Positions 17,536-26,718 of a stretch of 64,000 nucleotides of DNA are shown one piece after another (within the stretch, counting starts at the first letter, position 1; each line of letters begins with the position of its first letter). The DNA is from Phenylobacterium deserti (lineage in GTDB: Bacteria > Pseudomonadota > Alphaproteobacteria > Caulobacterales > Caulobacteraceae): NCBI GenBank assembly GCA_945883235.1, contig CAMCXF010000003.1:92343-156342 (forward strand). Reading direction: 5' to 3'. Both the position numbers and the translations under genes were made by a program. Below the pieces are notes generated by a model. The model was not told the origin of the DNA, searched no databases, and saw nothing but the letters and a program-made list of their open reading frames with translations.

Positions 17536-17731
17536 ACAAAATGTCCCCGACGGTTGGGTAACGCCTCACGAGGGCCGATGTTCCTGGTCGCACCTGCGGC
17601 ATTTTGGTTGTGGTTGCCGGTGCTGGAGCGGGTTCCTATCCCTTAATTGTGGCACCATCGTCCCTTAACGCCTGGCCGCTAGTGTGTCTGCGAACGGCGC
17701 TGAGGGGTGTCGCCTGGTGGGGAGGCGTAGC

Positions 17732-18076
17732 ATGCGCGCAGAGGGAGTGGCCGCTCTGGCACCGCAGATCGCGGGCCTGGCTCGCAAGCTGTTCGCCCGG
17801 CTGTACGGCAATCAGGACAACCGCGTCAGCCTGCAGGAAGTGAAACACTCCGGCATCCTGCGCAAGCTGGGCCAGGCACGGTCGGACGCAGAGGAAAAGG
17901 AGGTTTTCGAGACGGCGGATACCAACCGCGACGGGGTGTTGAGCCGCGGCGAAAGCTTCGCTTTCTTCAACGGGCTTATGCAGGGCTCGCCGGAGATCCT
18001 GGTCCTGATCACCATGCTGGTGGCCAACGATCCCGATCCCGCCTCGACTTCGAAGACTGTCCTGAAGCCGCCGTAG
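17732..18076 (+). CDS. EF-hand protein, ended by an amber codon
   Basis: From ATG 17732, behind GGGGAGG, the frame gives 114 residues with two EF-hand loops: GNQDNRVSLQEV (degenerate) and DTNRDGVLSRGE (canonical, with Asp/Asn/Asp/Glu ligands). A hydrophobic segment follows (PEILVLITMLV). The protein probably binds calcium, and its partner is unknown. The frame is closed by TAG at 18074-18076, but clear coding-like sequence continues in the same frame to 18259. This may be a truncated form of a longer protein of about 175 residues. Confidence 0.65.
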   Translation: MRAEGVAALAPQIAGLARKLFARLYGNQDNRVSLQEVKHSGILRKLGQARSDAEEKEVFETADTNRDGVLSRGESFAFFNGLMQGSPEILVLITMLVANDPDPASTSKTVLKPP

Positions 18077-18259
18077 GCGAGTGAAGAGGAGCTGGAGAAA
18101 GCGACCGACAAGACGGCTGCTACCGGACCCGGTGTCACGGGTCCGAATGCGTCAGGTCGGACCGCCGCGCCGGCTTACGGCCAAGCCCTGTTTTTGGCCG
18201 CGGAAGCCTTCAGAACCGCTCACGTGCAGCCGGAAACCGGCATCGACGTCACGGCCTGA
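18077..18259 (+). pseudogene. In-frame 3' continuation after the amber codon
   Basis: Directly after the TAG the same frame reads ASEEELEKATDKTAATG and continues for 60 sense codons to TGA at 18257-18259. It has a hydrophilic, Ala/Gly/Thr-rich composition like a linker and tail. It has no start codon of its own at the 5' end. It looks like the C-terminal part of the EF-hand protein cut off by a nonsense mutation. It could also be chance, because this GC-rich DNA keeps frames open. Confidence 0.4.
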
Positions 18260-18299
18260 ATGAGACTAGGTTGACCCCAACGAAAAGGGGAGGCCGCTG

Positions 18300-19526
18300 A
18301 TGACCATAATTCACCGCCGCGAACTGCTACTCGGCGTTGGCGCGGCAGCGATCGCATCGTCTGTCGGTGCCCAGCCCCGCGAGGTGGCGGCGCAGAATGC
18401 GCTGGACACTACGGCAGAGAACCAGGCCGCGACCTTCCGCAACCAGGATCAGTACCGTCCGGTCCGGATGATCCGCGCCGGGAGTCGCGTGCGCGCTTTG
18501 CCGCCGCATGCGCGGTCGTTGCAGGGGCTGGCGTTTGAGAGCGGCGGGGCGACACGTTTGCTGGATGACTACATGACGCGCCGCCGCACGGCGGGCCTCC
18601 TGGTGTTGAAGCGCGGTGAAGTGGCGCTGGAGCGCTACGGCATGGGCAATGGGCCGGAAAGCCGCTGGACCAGTTTTTCCACCGCCAAGTCGATGACCTC
18701 CACCCTGGCCGGGGCGGCCCTGCACGACGGATCGATCAGGAGCCTGGATGACCCCGTGGAACGCTACCTGCCGCAGATGACGGGCAGCGTCTACGAGGGC
18801 GTCAGCGTGCGCAACGTGATGCGGATGGCCTCGGGCGTGGCCTGGGACGAGCAGTATGATCCCAAGGGCAAGTCAGACATCGTGAACCTGGGGGCCGCGA
18901 TGGCCGGCCAGAAGGACGGCGCGGTGCTGAACCTGATGCGCACCCGGGCCCGCGCCGGGGCGCAAGGGGCGAAGTTCAACTATTCGACCGGGGAGAGTTG
19001 CCTGCTGGGGGCGGTTGTGCGCGCCGCCGTGGGTCGACCGCTGTCGGACTACTACGCCGACAGGGTCTGGGGTCCGGCGGGCATGGAGGCAGACGGCTAC
19101 TGGCAGCTTGAATCAAAAGAAGGGCTGGAGCTTGCGGGCCTGGGTGTCAGCGCGCGCCTGCGCGATTTCGGGCGGTTCGGCCAGTTCATCCTGGAAGACG
19201 GCTTGGCGGGCGGTGTGCGATACCTGCCCGTGGGCTGGCGCGACCTGGCCGGACAGCCCGATACCGAGGCCACCGGTTTCGGCAAGCTGGAGAAGGACTA
19301 TCCGCTGGGCTACGGCTATCAGTGGTGGACGCTGCCCCGAAAGGCCGGGACCGCCCACGATGGGGCCTTCACCGCCCAGGGAATTTTCGGCCAGTTCGTC
19401 TACGTCAATCCGCGCGAGCAGGTGGTGGCTGTGGTCTGGAGCGCCTGGCGCGATGCCTGGCAGACAGCGACCGAGTTCGAGACCTATGCCCTGCTGGCCG
19501 CCGCCGTGGAGGCGCTGCGGAATTGA
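18300..19526 (+). CDS. Exported serine hydrolase, class C beta-lactamase fold
   Basis: The 408-residue enzyme of the beta-lactamase/transpeptidase-like family (Pfam Beta-lactamase) has the nucleophile in STAKS (SxxK), YST (YxN-type) in FNYSTGES, and a C-terminal strand with the HDGAFTAQGIFG region. The N-terminus HRRELLLGVGAAAIASS is Tat-like. Such proteins act as esterases, amidases or 6-aminohexanoate-dimer hydrolases as often as beta-lactamases, so the substrate is open. This is one of three related hydrolases within 12 kb (see also 23185 and 28378). Confidence 0.85.
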   Translation: MTIIHRRELLLGVGAAAIASSVGAQPREVAAQNALDTTAENQAATFRNQDQYRPVRMIRAGSRVRALPPHARSLQGLAFESGGATRLLDDYMTRRRTAGLLVLKRGEVALERYGMGNGPESRWTSFSTAKSMTSTLAGAALHDGSIRSLDDPVERYLPQMTGSVYEGVSVRNVMRMASGVAWDEQYDPKGKSDIVNLGAAMAGQKDGAVLNLMRTRARAGAQGAKFNYSTGESCLLGAVVRAAVGRPLSDYYADRVWGPAGMEADGYWQLESKEGLELAGLGVSARLRDFGRFGQFILEDGLAGGVRYLPVGWRDLAGQPDTEATGFGKLEKDYPLGYGYQWWTLPRKAGTAHDGAFTAQGIFGQFVYVNPREQVVAVVWSAWRDAWQTATEFETYALLAAAVEALRN

Positions 19527-19590
19527 GATTGGAGCCGGTTGTTCTATCGCATAACGTGTATACTGGGCTGCGTCGGCTCGGGAGTGCGTC

Positions 19591-21255
19591 ATGGCCGGGA
19601 TCACCCTCGCGCAGGTCTATGCTGGCCTGCACTATGCCGATGGCTCGAGGTGGACCGGTCCGACCCTTTCCTTCAGCATCCCCACCGCCAGCAGCTTATG
19701 GTCGCCTTTCTCCTACCCCCAGGGCGATGAGCCCTCGAACGTCGATTTTGGGGTCCTGACCACCAGCCAGGGCAGCGCCTTTCGGCTGGCGATGTTCATG
19801 TGGGATCGACTGATCAATCTGAACTTTGTCGAAGTCCCGGACGATGCGACCGGGTCTGGTCAGATCCGGATCGCGTTCACCGATACCTCGGACTACCTCG
19901 ACCCGGGCGAGGATGCCGCCGCCTATGCCTATCCGCCACCGGTCGTGGGATCCGGCACCGCCGCGTTCGAGGGCGATATCTGGATTGATGGGGAATATCG
20001 GGGGGAAGAGTTCGAATTTGGCGGGTTTCTGTTCCTGACCTTGCTACACGAGATCGGACACGTCCTCGGATTGAAGCACCCGTTTGAAGACACCCTGCTG
20101 CCTACAGAGTTCGACAATACCCGCTACACGGTTATGGCCTACAACGACTTCGACGATGCGTGGTACCGGTTCTTCTACCTCGAGAACGGGCAAGTCACTG
20201 GGGCGACGTTCCTTGTCCAGCCAACGACACCGATGCCCCTGGACATACTGGCGATTCAGGGTCTCTACGGCGCGGCGACCAACATCGAGCAGGGGGCTAC
20301 GACCTACGAGTTCGACACCCGCTTTCCGGTTATGGAAACCGTGGTCGACAGCGGGGGCATAGACACCTTTGACATGTCGGACCACACGCGGCCGTCCGTG
20401 GTGAACCTGACGCCGGGCGCATTTTCCAGCATCGGGTACCTGTCCATAGAGGCTCAACTCGCTTTCTGGCGCGGGCAGTTTCCGGACACGCCGGCGTCCT
20501 TCTTTTCCGATGCTCTGAATCGGCCGGGTGGCTACACTTGGTCGAACAATGTTGCGACCTCGCAGGACACGGTGATCGAGAATGTCCGGGCGGGATCCGG
20601 TAACGATACGATCAACGGCAATGCCGCCGACAACAGCCTGTCCGGCGGGGCGGGGTCTGACCGGATCTACGGCAGCACTGGCAACGACATCATCGAGGGT
20701 GGGTCGGCCGGGGTTGCGGGCAACTACCTGCGCGGCGACGAGGGCAACGACAGCATCACAGGCGGTAACAATTTCGACGATGCAAATGGCAACATGGGCA
20801 ATGACACGGTCGCAACCGGCGACGGCGATGACTTCTGCGTCGGCGGCAAGGACAATGACGTTCTGTTCGGCGATGAGGGCAATGACTTCGTCTATGGCAA
20901 TCTGGGTGACGACAGTTGCACCGGTGGCGGCGGCAACGACACAGTTCGCGGCGGACAGGGGACAGACGCCCTGAGTGGTGGCGGCGGAAACGACTTCGTA
21001 TCCGGCGACCGTGGCGACGACACCATGACGGGCGGGGCGGGGGCCGACATCTTCCACTCCTCCAGTGACGCCGGAATCGATCGGATTCTGGACTTCAGCC
21101 TGGCTGACGGTGATCGCGTGCTGCTTGATCCCGGAACGGCCTTCACCGTGATGCAGGTTGGCGGCGATACAATAGTCCAGATGAGCAATGCGCAGGTGGT
21201 GCTGGTCGGTTTTTCGATGTCGAGCCTATCGGCTGGAACCATCTTCGGCGCCTGA
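19591..21255 (+). CDS. Serralysin-type secreted metalloprotease with RTX repeats
   Basis: This 554-residue zinc protease of the M10 (serralysin) type has the zinc site HEIGHVLGLKH near residue 150. The Met-turn is in RYTVMAYNDF. Calcium-binding RTX nonapeptides run from about residue 335 to 480 (GGAGSDRIYG, GNDSITGG, GGNDTVRGG and similar). The M10 C-terminal region ends the protein. There is no N-terminal signal peptide, which fits type I secretion through a C-terminal signal. No ABC/MFP/TolC secretion genes are in the window. The ATG at 19591 has GGGAG upstream. Confidence 0.92.
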   Translation: MAGITLAQVYAGLHYADGSRWTGPTLSFSIPTASSLWSPFSYPQGDEPSNVDFGVLTTSQGSAFRLAMFMWDRLINLNFVEVPDDATGSGQIRIAFTDTSDYLDPGEDAAAYAYPPPVVGSGTAAFEGDIWIDGEYRGEEFEFGGFLFLTLLHEIGHVLGLKHPFEDTLLPTEFDNTRYTVMAYNDFDDAWYRFFYLENGQVTGATFLVQPTTPMPLDILAIQGLYGAATNIEQGATTYEFDTRFPVMETVVDSGGIDTFDMSDHTRPSVVNLTPGAFSSIGYLSIEAQLAFWRGQFPDTPASFFSDALNRPGGYTWSNNVATSQDTVIENVRAGSGNDTINGNAADNSLSGGAGSDRIYGSTGNDIIEGGSAGVAGNYLRGDEGNDSITGGNNFDDANGNMGNDTVATGDGDDFCVGGKDNDVLFGDEGNDFVYGNLGDDSCTGGGGNDTVRGGQGTDALSGGGGNDFVSGDRGDDTMTGGAGADIFHSSSDAGIDRILDFSLADGDRVLLDPGTAFTVMQVGGDTIVQMSNAQVVLVGFSMSSLSAGTIFGA

Positions 21256-21360
21256 CGCGCCCGCTCCACAGCCAAGCCGCGCCCGAAAACGGCCCCTTTT
21301 CGATCCGATTGAGTCCCTTATTGAAGCAGTCGGGGGGCTCAAGAGGAAAGAGGAGCTCAG

Positions 21361-21930
21361 ATGATTCAGCACGGTTCGAAGATGATGATGGCTGCGGCGG
21401 TCGTCGTGGGAATGGCAGGTCTCGGCGGCTGCGCCACCAAGGGTTTTGTTCGCGAGAATGTGGCGGTTGTCGGCTCTCGTGTCGATGTGGTGTCCACAGA
21501 GCTCGCGGCAGTCGGCGGTACGGCCAAGGACGCTCTGGACCGGGCCACCGCGGCCGGCAAACTGGCAGAAGGCAAGTTTCTGTTCGCCGAAGTGTTGTCG
21601 GACGACAGCATGAAGTTCCCGGTGGACGAGGCGTCGCTGTCGCCGGAAGCCCAGGCCCGGCTGGATGCCTTTGTCGAAAAGCTGAAGACTGACAATCGCA
21701 ACGTCTATGTCGAGGTCCAGGGCCATACGGACGCCACTGTTCCCAAGGATCACAACTATCGGCTGGGCGAGGCGCGGGCCGAGACCGTGCGTCGTTACCT
21801 CAACCAGCATGGCGTTGCGCTGAACCGGATCGGGACGATTTCCTATGGTCCTGATGCGCCCGCCGCCAGCAACGAGGATCGCGACGGTCGACAGCAAAAT
21901 CGGCGCGTGGTCCTGATCGTATTGACCTAG
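21361..21930 (+). CDS. OmpA-family peptidoglycan-binding lipoprotein
   Basis: The 189-residue lipoprotein has a signal peptide with lipobox LGGC (Cys near residue 24). A short Ala-rich helical linker leads into a C-terminal OmpA-like domain (about residues 80-189) with the peptidoglycan-binding pattern VEVQGHTDATVPKDHNYRLGEARAETVRRYL and the terminal RDGRQQNRRVVLIV. It anchors the outer membrane to the wall. It has AGAGGAGC before the ATG and is followed after 8 bp by the TonB-like protein gene, so the two are probably cotranscribed. Confidence 0.9.
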   Translation: MIQHGSKMMMAAAVVVGMAGLGGCATKGFVRENVAVVGSRVDVVSTELAAVGGTAKDALDRATAAGKLAEGKFLFAEVLSDDSMKFPVDEASLSPEAQARLDAFVEKLKTDNRNVYVEVQGHTDATVPKDHNYRLGEARAETVRRYLNQHGVALNRIGTISYGPDAPAASNEDRDGRQQNRRVVLIVLT

Positions 21931-21938
21931 GCCTGGCT

Positions 21939-22682
21939 ATGTCGTCCGTTTGCGGCAACTCCATGAGCCGCAGGTGGGCGCTCATAGCTGCTTTCGGTGT
22001 GGTCGGACATGGCGCGCTTCTGAGCGTCCTTGTGGGGCGTGAGCCGGATGCATTGCCTGTGGTTGCGGAGCGACCGGTGATGACGGTCTCGCTCGCTCCC
22101 CCGTGGATGCCGACGCCGCCGCCAGGCCCGGCACTACCGACGCCCAGTATTGCGAAGATGGCGGCGGCACCGCGGACGGCCCCGGCCCCGGCCCCGGCAG
22201 TGCCGCAACGACGGCTGGCACGACCGGTCCGAAACCCGACGATGGTTCCTACGGCCCTCGCCGGAGACCCAGGTCCTGCAACAGGCATTGGCGACTCGCT
22301 CCTCGCAGGCGCTTCGACGGTGGGTTCAGGACAGGGCGAGGGCACCGGGTGCAACATGCTGCGCCGCCTACAGGAGGCGTTGCGCAAAGATCGCCGCGTT
22401 CAGGCCGCAGTGGGTGAGGTTGACCACGCTGGTGCACTGATGGTCTGGAACGGTGACTGGGTCCGTCACCCCGGACAGGAGGGTGCCGGATTGGCAGCGG
22501 TGCGTGAAGCCATCCTGTGGGAGGTTGGATTTGCCCCGCCCGCATGTCGTGTCGAGCCCGTAAATGGTCTGGTGGTCGTAACCATGAGCGATGCACCCGG
22601 TGCCGCCCGCCTGGCTTTGGGGTCGGGCACCTGGCGTTGGCGGGATTTGCTGTTCGCAAGCTCTCGCGGCAGTCCTCGTTAG
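21939..22682 (+). CDS. TonB-like periplasmic-spanning protein, function unknown
   Basis: The 247-residue protein has one N-terminal hydrophobic helix (ALIAAFGVVGHGALLSVLVG) and a Pro/Ala-rich linker (residues 55-95), an architecture like TonB. A compact C-terminal domain with two Cys residues follows (GCNMLRRLQEALRKD, LMVWNGDWV, REAILWEVGFAPPACR). I do not see a standard TonB C-terminal domain. The start may be ATG 21963 instead. It follows the OmpA lipoprotein gene by 8 bp and overlaps the convergent MliC-like gene by 4 bp. A role in the cell envelope is inferred from layout. Confidence 0.65.
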   Translation: MSSVCGNSMSRRWALIAAFGVVGHGALLSVLVGREPDALPVVAERPVMTVSLAPPWMPTPPPGPALPTPSIAKMAAAPRTAPAPAPAVPQRRLARPVRNPTMVPTALAGDPGPATGIGDSLLAGASTVGSGQGEGTGCNMLRRLQEALRKDRRVQAAVGEVDHAGALMVWNGDWVRHPGQEGAGLAAVREAILWEVGFAPPACRVEPVNGLVVVTMSDAPGAARLALGSGTWRWRDLLFASSRGSPR

Positions 22683-23047
22683 TGCTTGTGCTCGCCGCGT
22701 CCGCACATGCGGTGGGCGCTACCGTCCATCCACATGATCTGGACGCCCGGGCTCCAGGTCAGGGTCCGTTGGCCGTCGCTCCAGGTCAGAACGGGCGGGC
22801 CTCCGCTCCAGGGACGTACAGGCAGGGCGTGAGGACCGTCACCGGGGTCAACGATGGCTACAAGCTTGGCATCCGCAAGGGCGAATCGGGCACTGAGTTC
22901 GCCACCGTCCTGACATTTGAAGCGGGTGCTGATCGGGCGTGTCGGCGCGATTTCCTGATCGGCGTCGCCCTGGGCGTGAGCCGGTGCGGGTCCAGGAACC
23001 GACAGCGCCACGGCGATCATCATAACTATATGGTGTAGCTGGGGCAT
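22679..23047 (-). CDS. MliC/PliC-like lysozyme inhibitor
   Basis: The 122-residue exported protein has a Sec signal peptide ending near AHAQ. The mature part has the MliC-type pattern: a first Cys in RFKCQDGGELSARF, a strand AKLVAIV, then GGPPVLTWSDGQRTLTWSPG, and a final Cys in HRMCGRG, probably forming the usual disulfide. MliC/PliC proteins block c-type lysozymes. No lipobox is seen, so it would be the periplasmic (PliC) form. The sequence match is moderate. Confidence 0.6.
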   Translation of the reverse strand: MPQLHHIVMMIAVALSVPGPAPAHAQGDADQEIAPTRPISTRFKCQDGGELSARFALADAKLVAIVDPGDGPHALPVRPWSGGPPVLTWSDGQRTLTWSPGVQIMWMDGSAHRMCGRGEHKH

Positions 23048-23184
23048 CGGAGAAGGTTTCCAGGACGCCGAAGCCTATGCCCGGCACCCGAAAGTCACGA
23101 CTTTCGGAGCTTGGGTCAATCCGCTGCTTGAACATGGGACGGAATGCGGATGGGATGCGGCAAACATCTGCCAAGGGAGCGGTC

Positions 23185-24426
23185 ATGAGTGAATTTCTCG
23201 ACGCAAAAACCAGCGACCCGGTCGTCCGCGGTGTGATGAAGGGTTTTCCGCCGACCCCGGACCGGATCCAGCGCGTCTCCGATGGGACCAGTCGAGGTTT
23301 TCCAAACCATCGCTGGAGTTTCAGTCATCAGCGAGAACTGGGGCCCTCCGCGGTCATCCGACGTGGACCCGGCGCAGCGGCACCCCTTGGGTATAACCTG
23401 CGCGACGACCTCGATGCCGTGACATTCACCACCCAGGATGGCCACGCCATGACCTGGGGCCAATCGGTGGACGTGAACTTCACAGATGGGCTGATCGTGC
23501 TGCATCGCGGCAAGGTGGTCTACGAGACCTATCGAGGCGCTCTGGCACCGCACATGCCGCACCATGCCATGTCGGTGACGAAATCGTTCACCGGGCTGCT
23601 GGCGGCGACACTGGCCCACGAGGGGGTGCTGGACCCGGGCGCGCCTGTAGTGACCTGGCTGCCGGAGATGGCCGGCACGGCCTATGGCGACGCGACCCTG
23701 CGTCAGGTGATGGATATGACCATCGGCGTTCGCTATTCCGAGGTCTACACCGATCCCAAAGCCGAGGTGCAGGCCTACGCCGCAGCGGCGGGCCTGTGGT
23801 CCCCGCCGAACCCGACGGGCCCGGACAACATCATTGATTTCCTGCGGACTCTGGCGAAGGAAGGCCAGCACGGTCAGGCCTTCGCCTACAAGACCTGCAA
23901 CACCGAGGTGCTGAGCTGGATTGTCCAGCGCGCTGCGGACGCCCCGCTGGCACAACAGATTTCGGAGCGCATCTGGCAGCGGCTGGGCGTTGAGGAAGAC
24001 GGCTATCTGATGGTGGACCGGACAGGCATGGCGATCGGCGGGGCGGCCCTCAACACCACCCTGCGCGACCTTGCCCGGTTCGGCGAGATGATGCGCAATG
24101 GCGGCAACGCCAATGGCCAGCAGATCGCGCCCGCCGCTGTGGTGGCCGATATTGCCGGGGGTGCAGATCGCGATCACTTCGCCAAAGCCGGCTACGTTAC
24201 CCTCCCAGGCTGGAGCTATCGGAACCAGTGGTGGGTGTCTCACAATCGCTTCGGGGCTTACTCGGCGCGCGGCATTCACGGCCAGGCTTGCTACGTGGCA
24301 CCGGGCGCTGAGATGGTGATCGCACGCTACGCCTCGCACCCGACGGCGGCCAACGGCAATGGCCCGCTGGATCGGGTTTCACTGCCGGCCTATGAAGCCT
24401 TGGCCGCGCATCTGCAACGCGGCTGA
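23185..24426 (+). CDS. Serine hydrolase, class C beta-lactamase fold
   Basis: The 413-residue protein has the active-site SVTKS (SxxK), a Tyr/Asn element in AYKTCNTE, and a C-terminal HGQ strand near GIHGQACYV. It lacks a signal peptide, unlike the other two hydrolases here, so it is probably cytoplasmic. I chose ATG 23185 because AAGGGAG precedes it. The frame is open upstream to 23077 but without family resemblance. It is followed after 13 bp by the P450 gene, so the two probably form an operon and may act on one compound. Confidence 0.85.
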   Translation: MSEFLDAKTSDPVVRGVMKGFPPTPDRIQRVSDGTSRGFPNHRWSFSHQRELGPSAVIRRGPGAAAPLGYNLRDDLDAVTFTTQDGHAMTWGQSVDVNFTDGLIVLHRGKVVYETYRGALAPHMPHHAMSVTKSFTGLLAATLAHEGVLDPGAPVVTWLPEMAGTAYGDATLRQVMDMTIGVRYSEVYTDPKAEVQAYAAAAGLWSPPNPTGPDNIIDFLRTLAKEGQHGQAFAYKTCNTEVLSWIVQRAADAPLAQQISERIWQRLGVEEDGYLMVDRTGMAIGGAALNTTLRDLARFGEMMRNGGNANGQQIAPAAVVADIAGGADRDHFAKAGYVTLPGWSYRNQWWVSHNRFGAYSARGIHGQACYVAPGAEMVIARYASHPTAANGNGPLDRVSLPAYEALAAHLQRG

Positions 24427-24439
24427 CGGATAGACCCGC

Positions 24440-25675
24440 ATGACCGACCGGCCCTTGCCATCTCTCTTCGAACTTACTCCACTCAATCCAGCCTATCGAG
24501 AGGATCCGCAGGTCCTGCTGGACGATCTGCGCACCCGCTGCCCGGCGCATCGGGATGCCTCGTCAGGCAGCCTGCTGCTGAGCCGATACGAGGACGTGCG
24601 TGGCGTCGTCAATGATCGGGAGATGTGGCGCGATCCACTGTTGGCAGAGGAAGGCGCCACCCTGCAGCGAGGCCTGATTGCCGGGGTTGATCGCAGTCTC
24701 CCGCGGACCTCAACCACCAGCATCCTGATGCTGGACGACCCCGATCACGCCCGAATCCGTCAACCGCTTTCGCAGGCCCTGTACGCACGTGTGGCCAGGT
24801 GCCGGGCGCAGGTCGAACACATCATCGACGCTACGCTGGATGGACTGCCGAAGGACGAGCCTTTCGACCTGATGGATCGGTTCTGCGTCCCCATTCCCAT
24901 TGATGTCATTGCGTCACTTCTCGGTGTTGATCCTGACCGGCTGGGTGAGTTCCGGACATGGTCCGAGGGCATCATTCAAAGTCTCAATCCCTTCCGTACC
25001 CCCCAACAGACAACGGCGATGGAAGTCGCGAGCGTCGCGCTCAACGACTACTTCACGGAGACGCTGGCTGCGCGCCGGCTTGAGCCGCGGGACGATTTGA
25101 TCACGGATATGGTGACGCTGCAGGCCGAGGGCGCAGTGCTTTCTGAAGCAGAGCTGCGGATCAATCTGTCAGCCCTGCTGGTTGCCGGCAACCTAACCAC
25201 CACTGACCTCATCGGCAATGGCGTCAGACTGTTGCTCAAGCACCCTGCGGAACTGGCTAAACTTCGCGCCGACCCCAAGACGGTCAACTCGGTTGTCGAA
25301 GAGGTGCTGCGCTTTGAGCCGCCGGTGGAGATCACCGGCCGCATTGCGTCGCGCTACATGGACGTCGGCGGATGTCCAATGAAGCCGGGTCAAGCCATGT
25401 CTGTGCTGCTGCGCGCGGCCAACCGTGATCCCGAAGCCTACCCCGACGCAGACAGGTTCGATGTCAGCCGAAAGCACAAGTCGCACGTCTCGTTTGGCGG
25501 CGGCGCGCATATATGCATCGGCGCACCGCTGGCAAGGCTGGAGGCGCAGGTCGCGCTGGTACGGCTGTTTGAGCGCTTTCCGGACCTGCGCCTCGCCGAT
25601 CCCGACGCGGCCCCAATTTGGCGCATGCTGCCGTTTTTCCGCGGCCTGGAGCGACTGGACGTTATCGGCACTTGA
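24440..25675 (+). CDS. Cytochrome P450
   Basis: This soluble bacterial P450 of 411 residues has the I-helix LLVAGNLTTTDLIGNG, the ExxR motif in EEVLRFEPP and the heme-binding loop FGGGAHICIGAPLARLE with thiolate Cys359. It needs ferredoxin and a reductase, neither of which is encoded nearby. It lies in a probable operon with the preceding serine hydrolase. The substrate is unknown. The motif pattern is of the CYP107/CYP109-like bacterial class in general, without a firm subfamily. Confidence 0.93.
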   Translation: MTDRPLPSLFELTPLNPAYREDPQVLLDDLRTRCPAHRDASSGSLLLSRYEDVRGVVNDREMWRDPLLAEEGATLQRGLIAGVDRSLPRTSTTSILMLDDPDHARIRQPLSQALYARVARCRAQVEHIIDATLDGLPKDEPFDLMDRFCVPIPIDVIASLLGVDPDRLGEFRTWSEGIIQSLNPFRTPQQTTAMEVASVALNDYFTETLAARRLEPRDDLITDMVTLQAEGAVLSEAELRINLSALLVAGNLTTTDLIGNGVRLLLKHPAELAKLRADPKTVNSVVEEVLRFEPPVEITGRIASRYMDVGGCPMKPGQAMSVLLRAANRDPEAYPDADRFDVSRKHKSHVSFGGGAHICIGAPLARLEAQVALVRLFERFPDLRLADPDAAPIWRMLPFFRGLERLDVIGT

Positions 25676-25712
25676 GAAGTTCGGCGGCCGGTTTCCCGAC
25701 CGCAGGTCCTGG

Positions 25713-26516
25713 TCAGGTCCCGGGTCGCGGTGCTGGAGGCGTGCGCGGTCCGGACGGCGCATGCTTCGGAAGCACCGGCAGGTTGCCAATCATGCCGTCG
25801 GGGCGCGCCTTCGCCAGCATTCGCTTGTAGGCAGGCCGGGCCTCAATTTTCGTTTTCCAGGCGGCGACATTGGGGAACAAAGCACCGTCTACAATGTTCA
25901 GCGCCGTTGCCACGTTCAGAGGAAACATCATCATGATGTCTGCGCCGGAGAATTCCGCTCCACCGAACCAGGGATGCTTGCCCAGGAAATCTTCCGCGAA
26001 TTGCACAACGGCCTCGGAGTCGACCGCGGGTGATCGTGTCGCCGGGGGGGCCGTGCGCCAGGCGCGGTAGTCCGAGAAGAGCCGTGCTGCGAGCGAGCCT
26101 TCGGCATAATGCATCCACATCAGGTGATTGGGATAATCGCGGCTGTCCAGCGCGGGCTGGAGGCGGCCGCCGGCATGGCGATTGAGCACCATCTCGATGA
26201 TCGCGCCGGACTCGACCAGGATCTGATCGCCGTACTGCACGGTGGGCGCCATCGGTACTATGGGGCTCAAGGCCCGGATCGCGGCCATCGAGGCACCCAG
26301 ATTGCCTCGCGTGAACACCAGCTTGTAGGGCATTTCCAACTCTTCCATCATCCAGACCACGCGCTCGGAGCGGCGACCCTCGAGGTGATAGATCGTAAAG
26401 TCAGGCATCGGCAGGGCCGGTCCCTTGGTCTTCTTGGCAGTCGCAGCGAAGGCTGCCGGCGCGAGCGCCAGGCCGGCCAGCAGCGCCAAAGAGCGGCGAG
26501 CGATGGGCTGGGTCAT
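25713..26516 (-). CDS. Glutathione S-transferase-like protein with export signal
   Basis: The 267-residue protein has an N-terminal thioredoxin-fold GST domain after about residue 37 (PDFTIYHLEGRRSERVVWMMEELEMPY, and the cis-Pro and Gln/Glu-Ser glutathione site in PTVQYGDQILVESGAIIEM). An all-helical C-terminal domain follows. The odd part is the first 27 residues, ARRSLALLAGLALAPAAFA, a twin-arginine-like signal peptide. Most GSTs are cytoplasmic, so this one is predicted to be periplasmic or Tat-exported. It is convergent with the P450 gene. Confidence 0.8.
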   Translation of the reverse strand: MTQPIARRSLALLAGLALAPAAFAATAKKTKGPALPMPDFTIYHLEGRRSERVVWMMEELEMPYKLVFTRGNLGASMAAIRALSPIVPMAPTVQYGDQILVESGAIIEMVLNRHAGGRLQPALDSRDYPNHLMWMHYAEGSLAARLFSDYRAWRTAPPATRSPAVDSEAVVQFAEDFLGKHPWFGGAEFSGADIMMMFPLNVATALNIVDGALFPNVAAWKTKIEARPAYKRMLAKARPDGMIGNLPVLPKHAPSGPRTPPAPRPGT

Positions 26517-26718
26517 GAGAATTCTCCGGCGTTTTTTTGGTGGTCAAGCAAGACAGGGTACTTCCAAGCCAGCGGTGGCTGACCTTGGGACAGCGCGGCT
26601 CGCGCGCCATGACGAACGCGTTGCCGGAGGTGTGGATCACACCCCAGCCACGGTTGAGACCCTATCCCGAATTCACGCTGCGTCGATGTCGCAACTGCAA
26701 ACCCCGGCGTTCAGCTTC

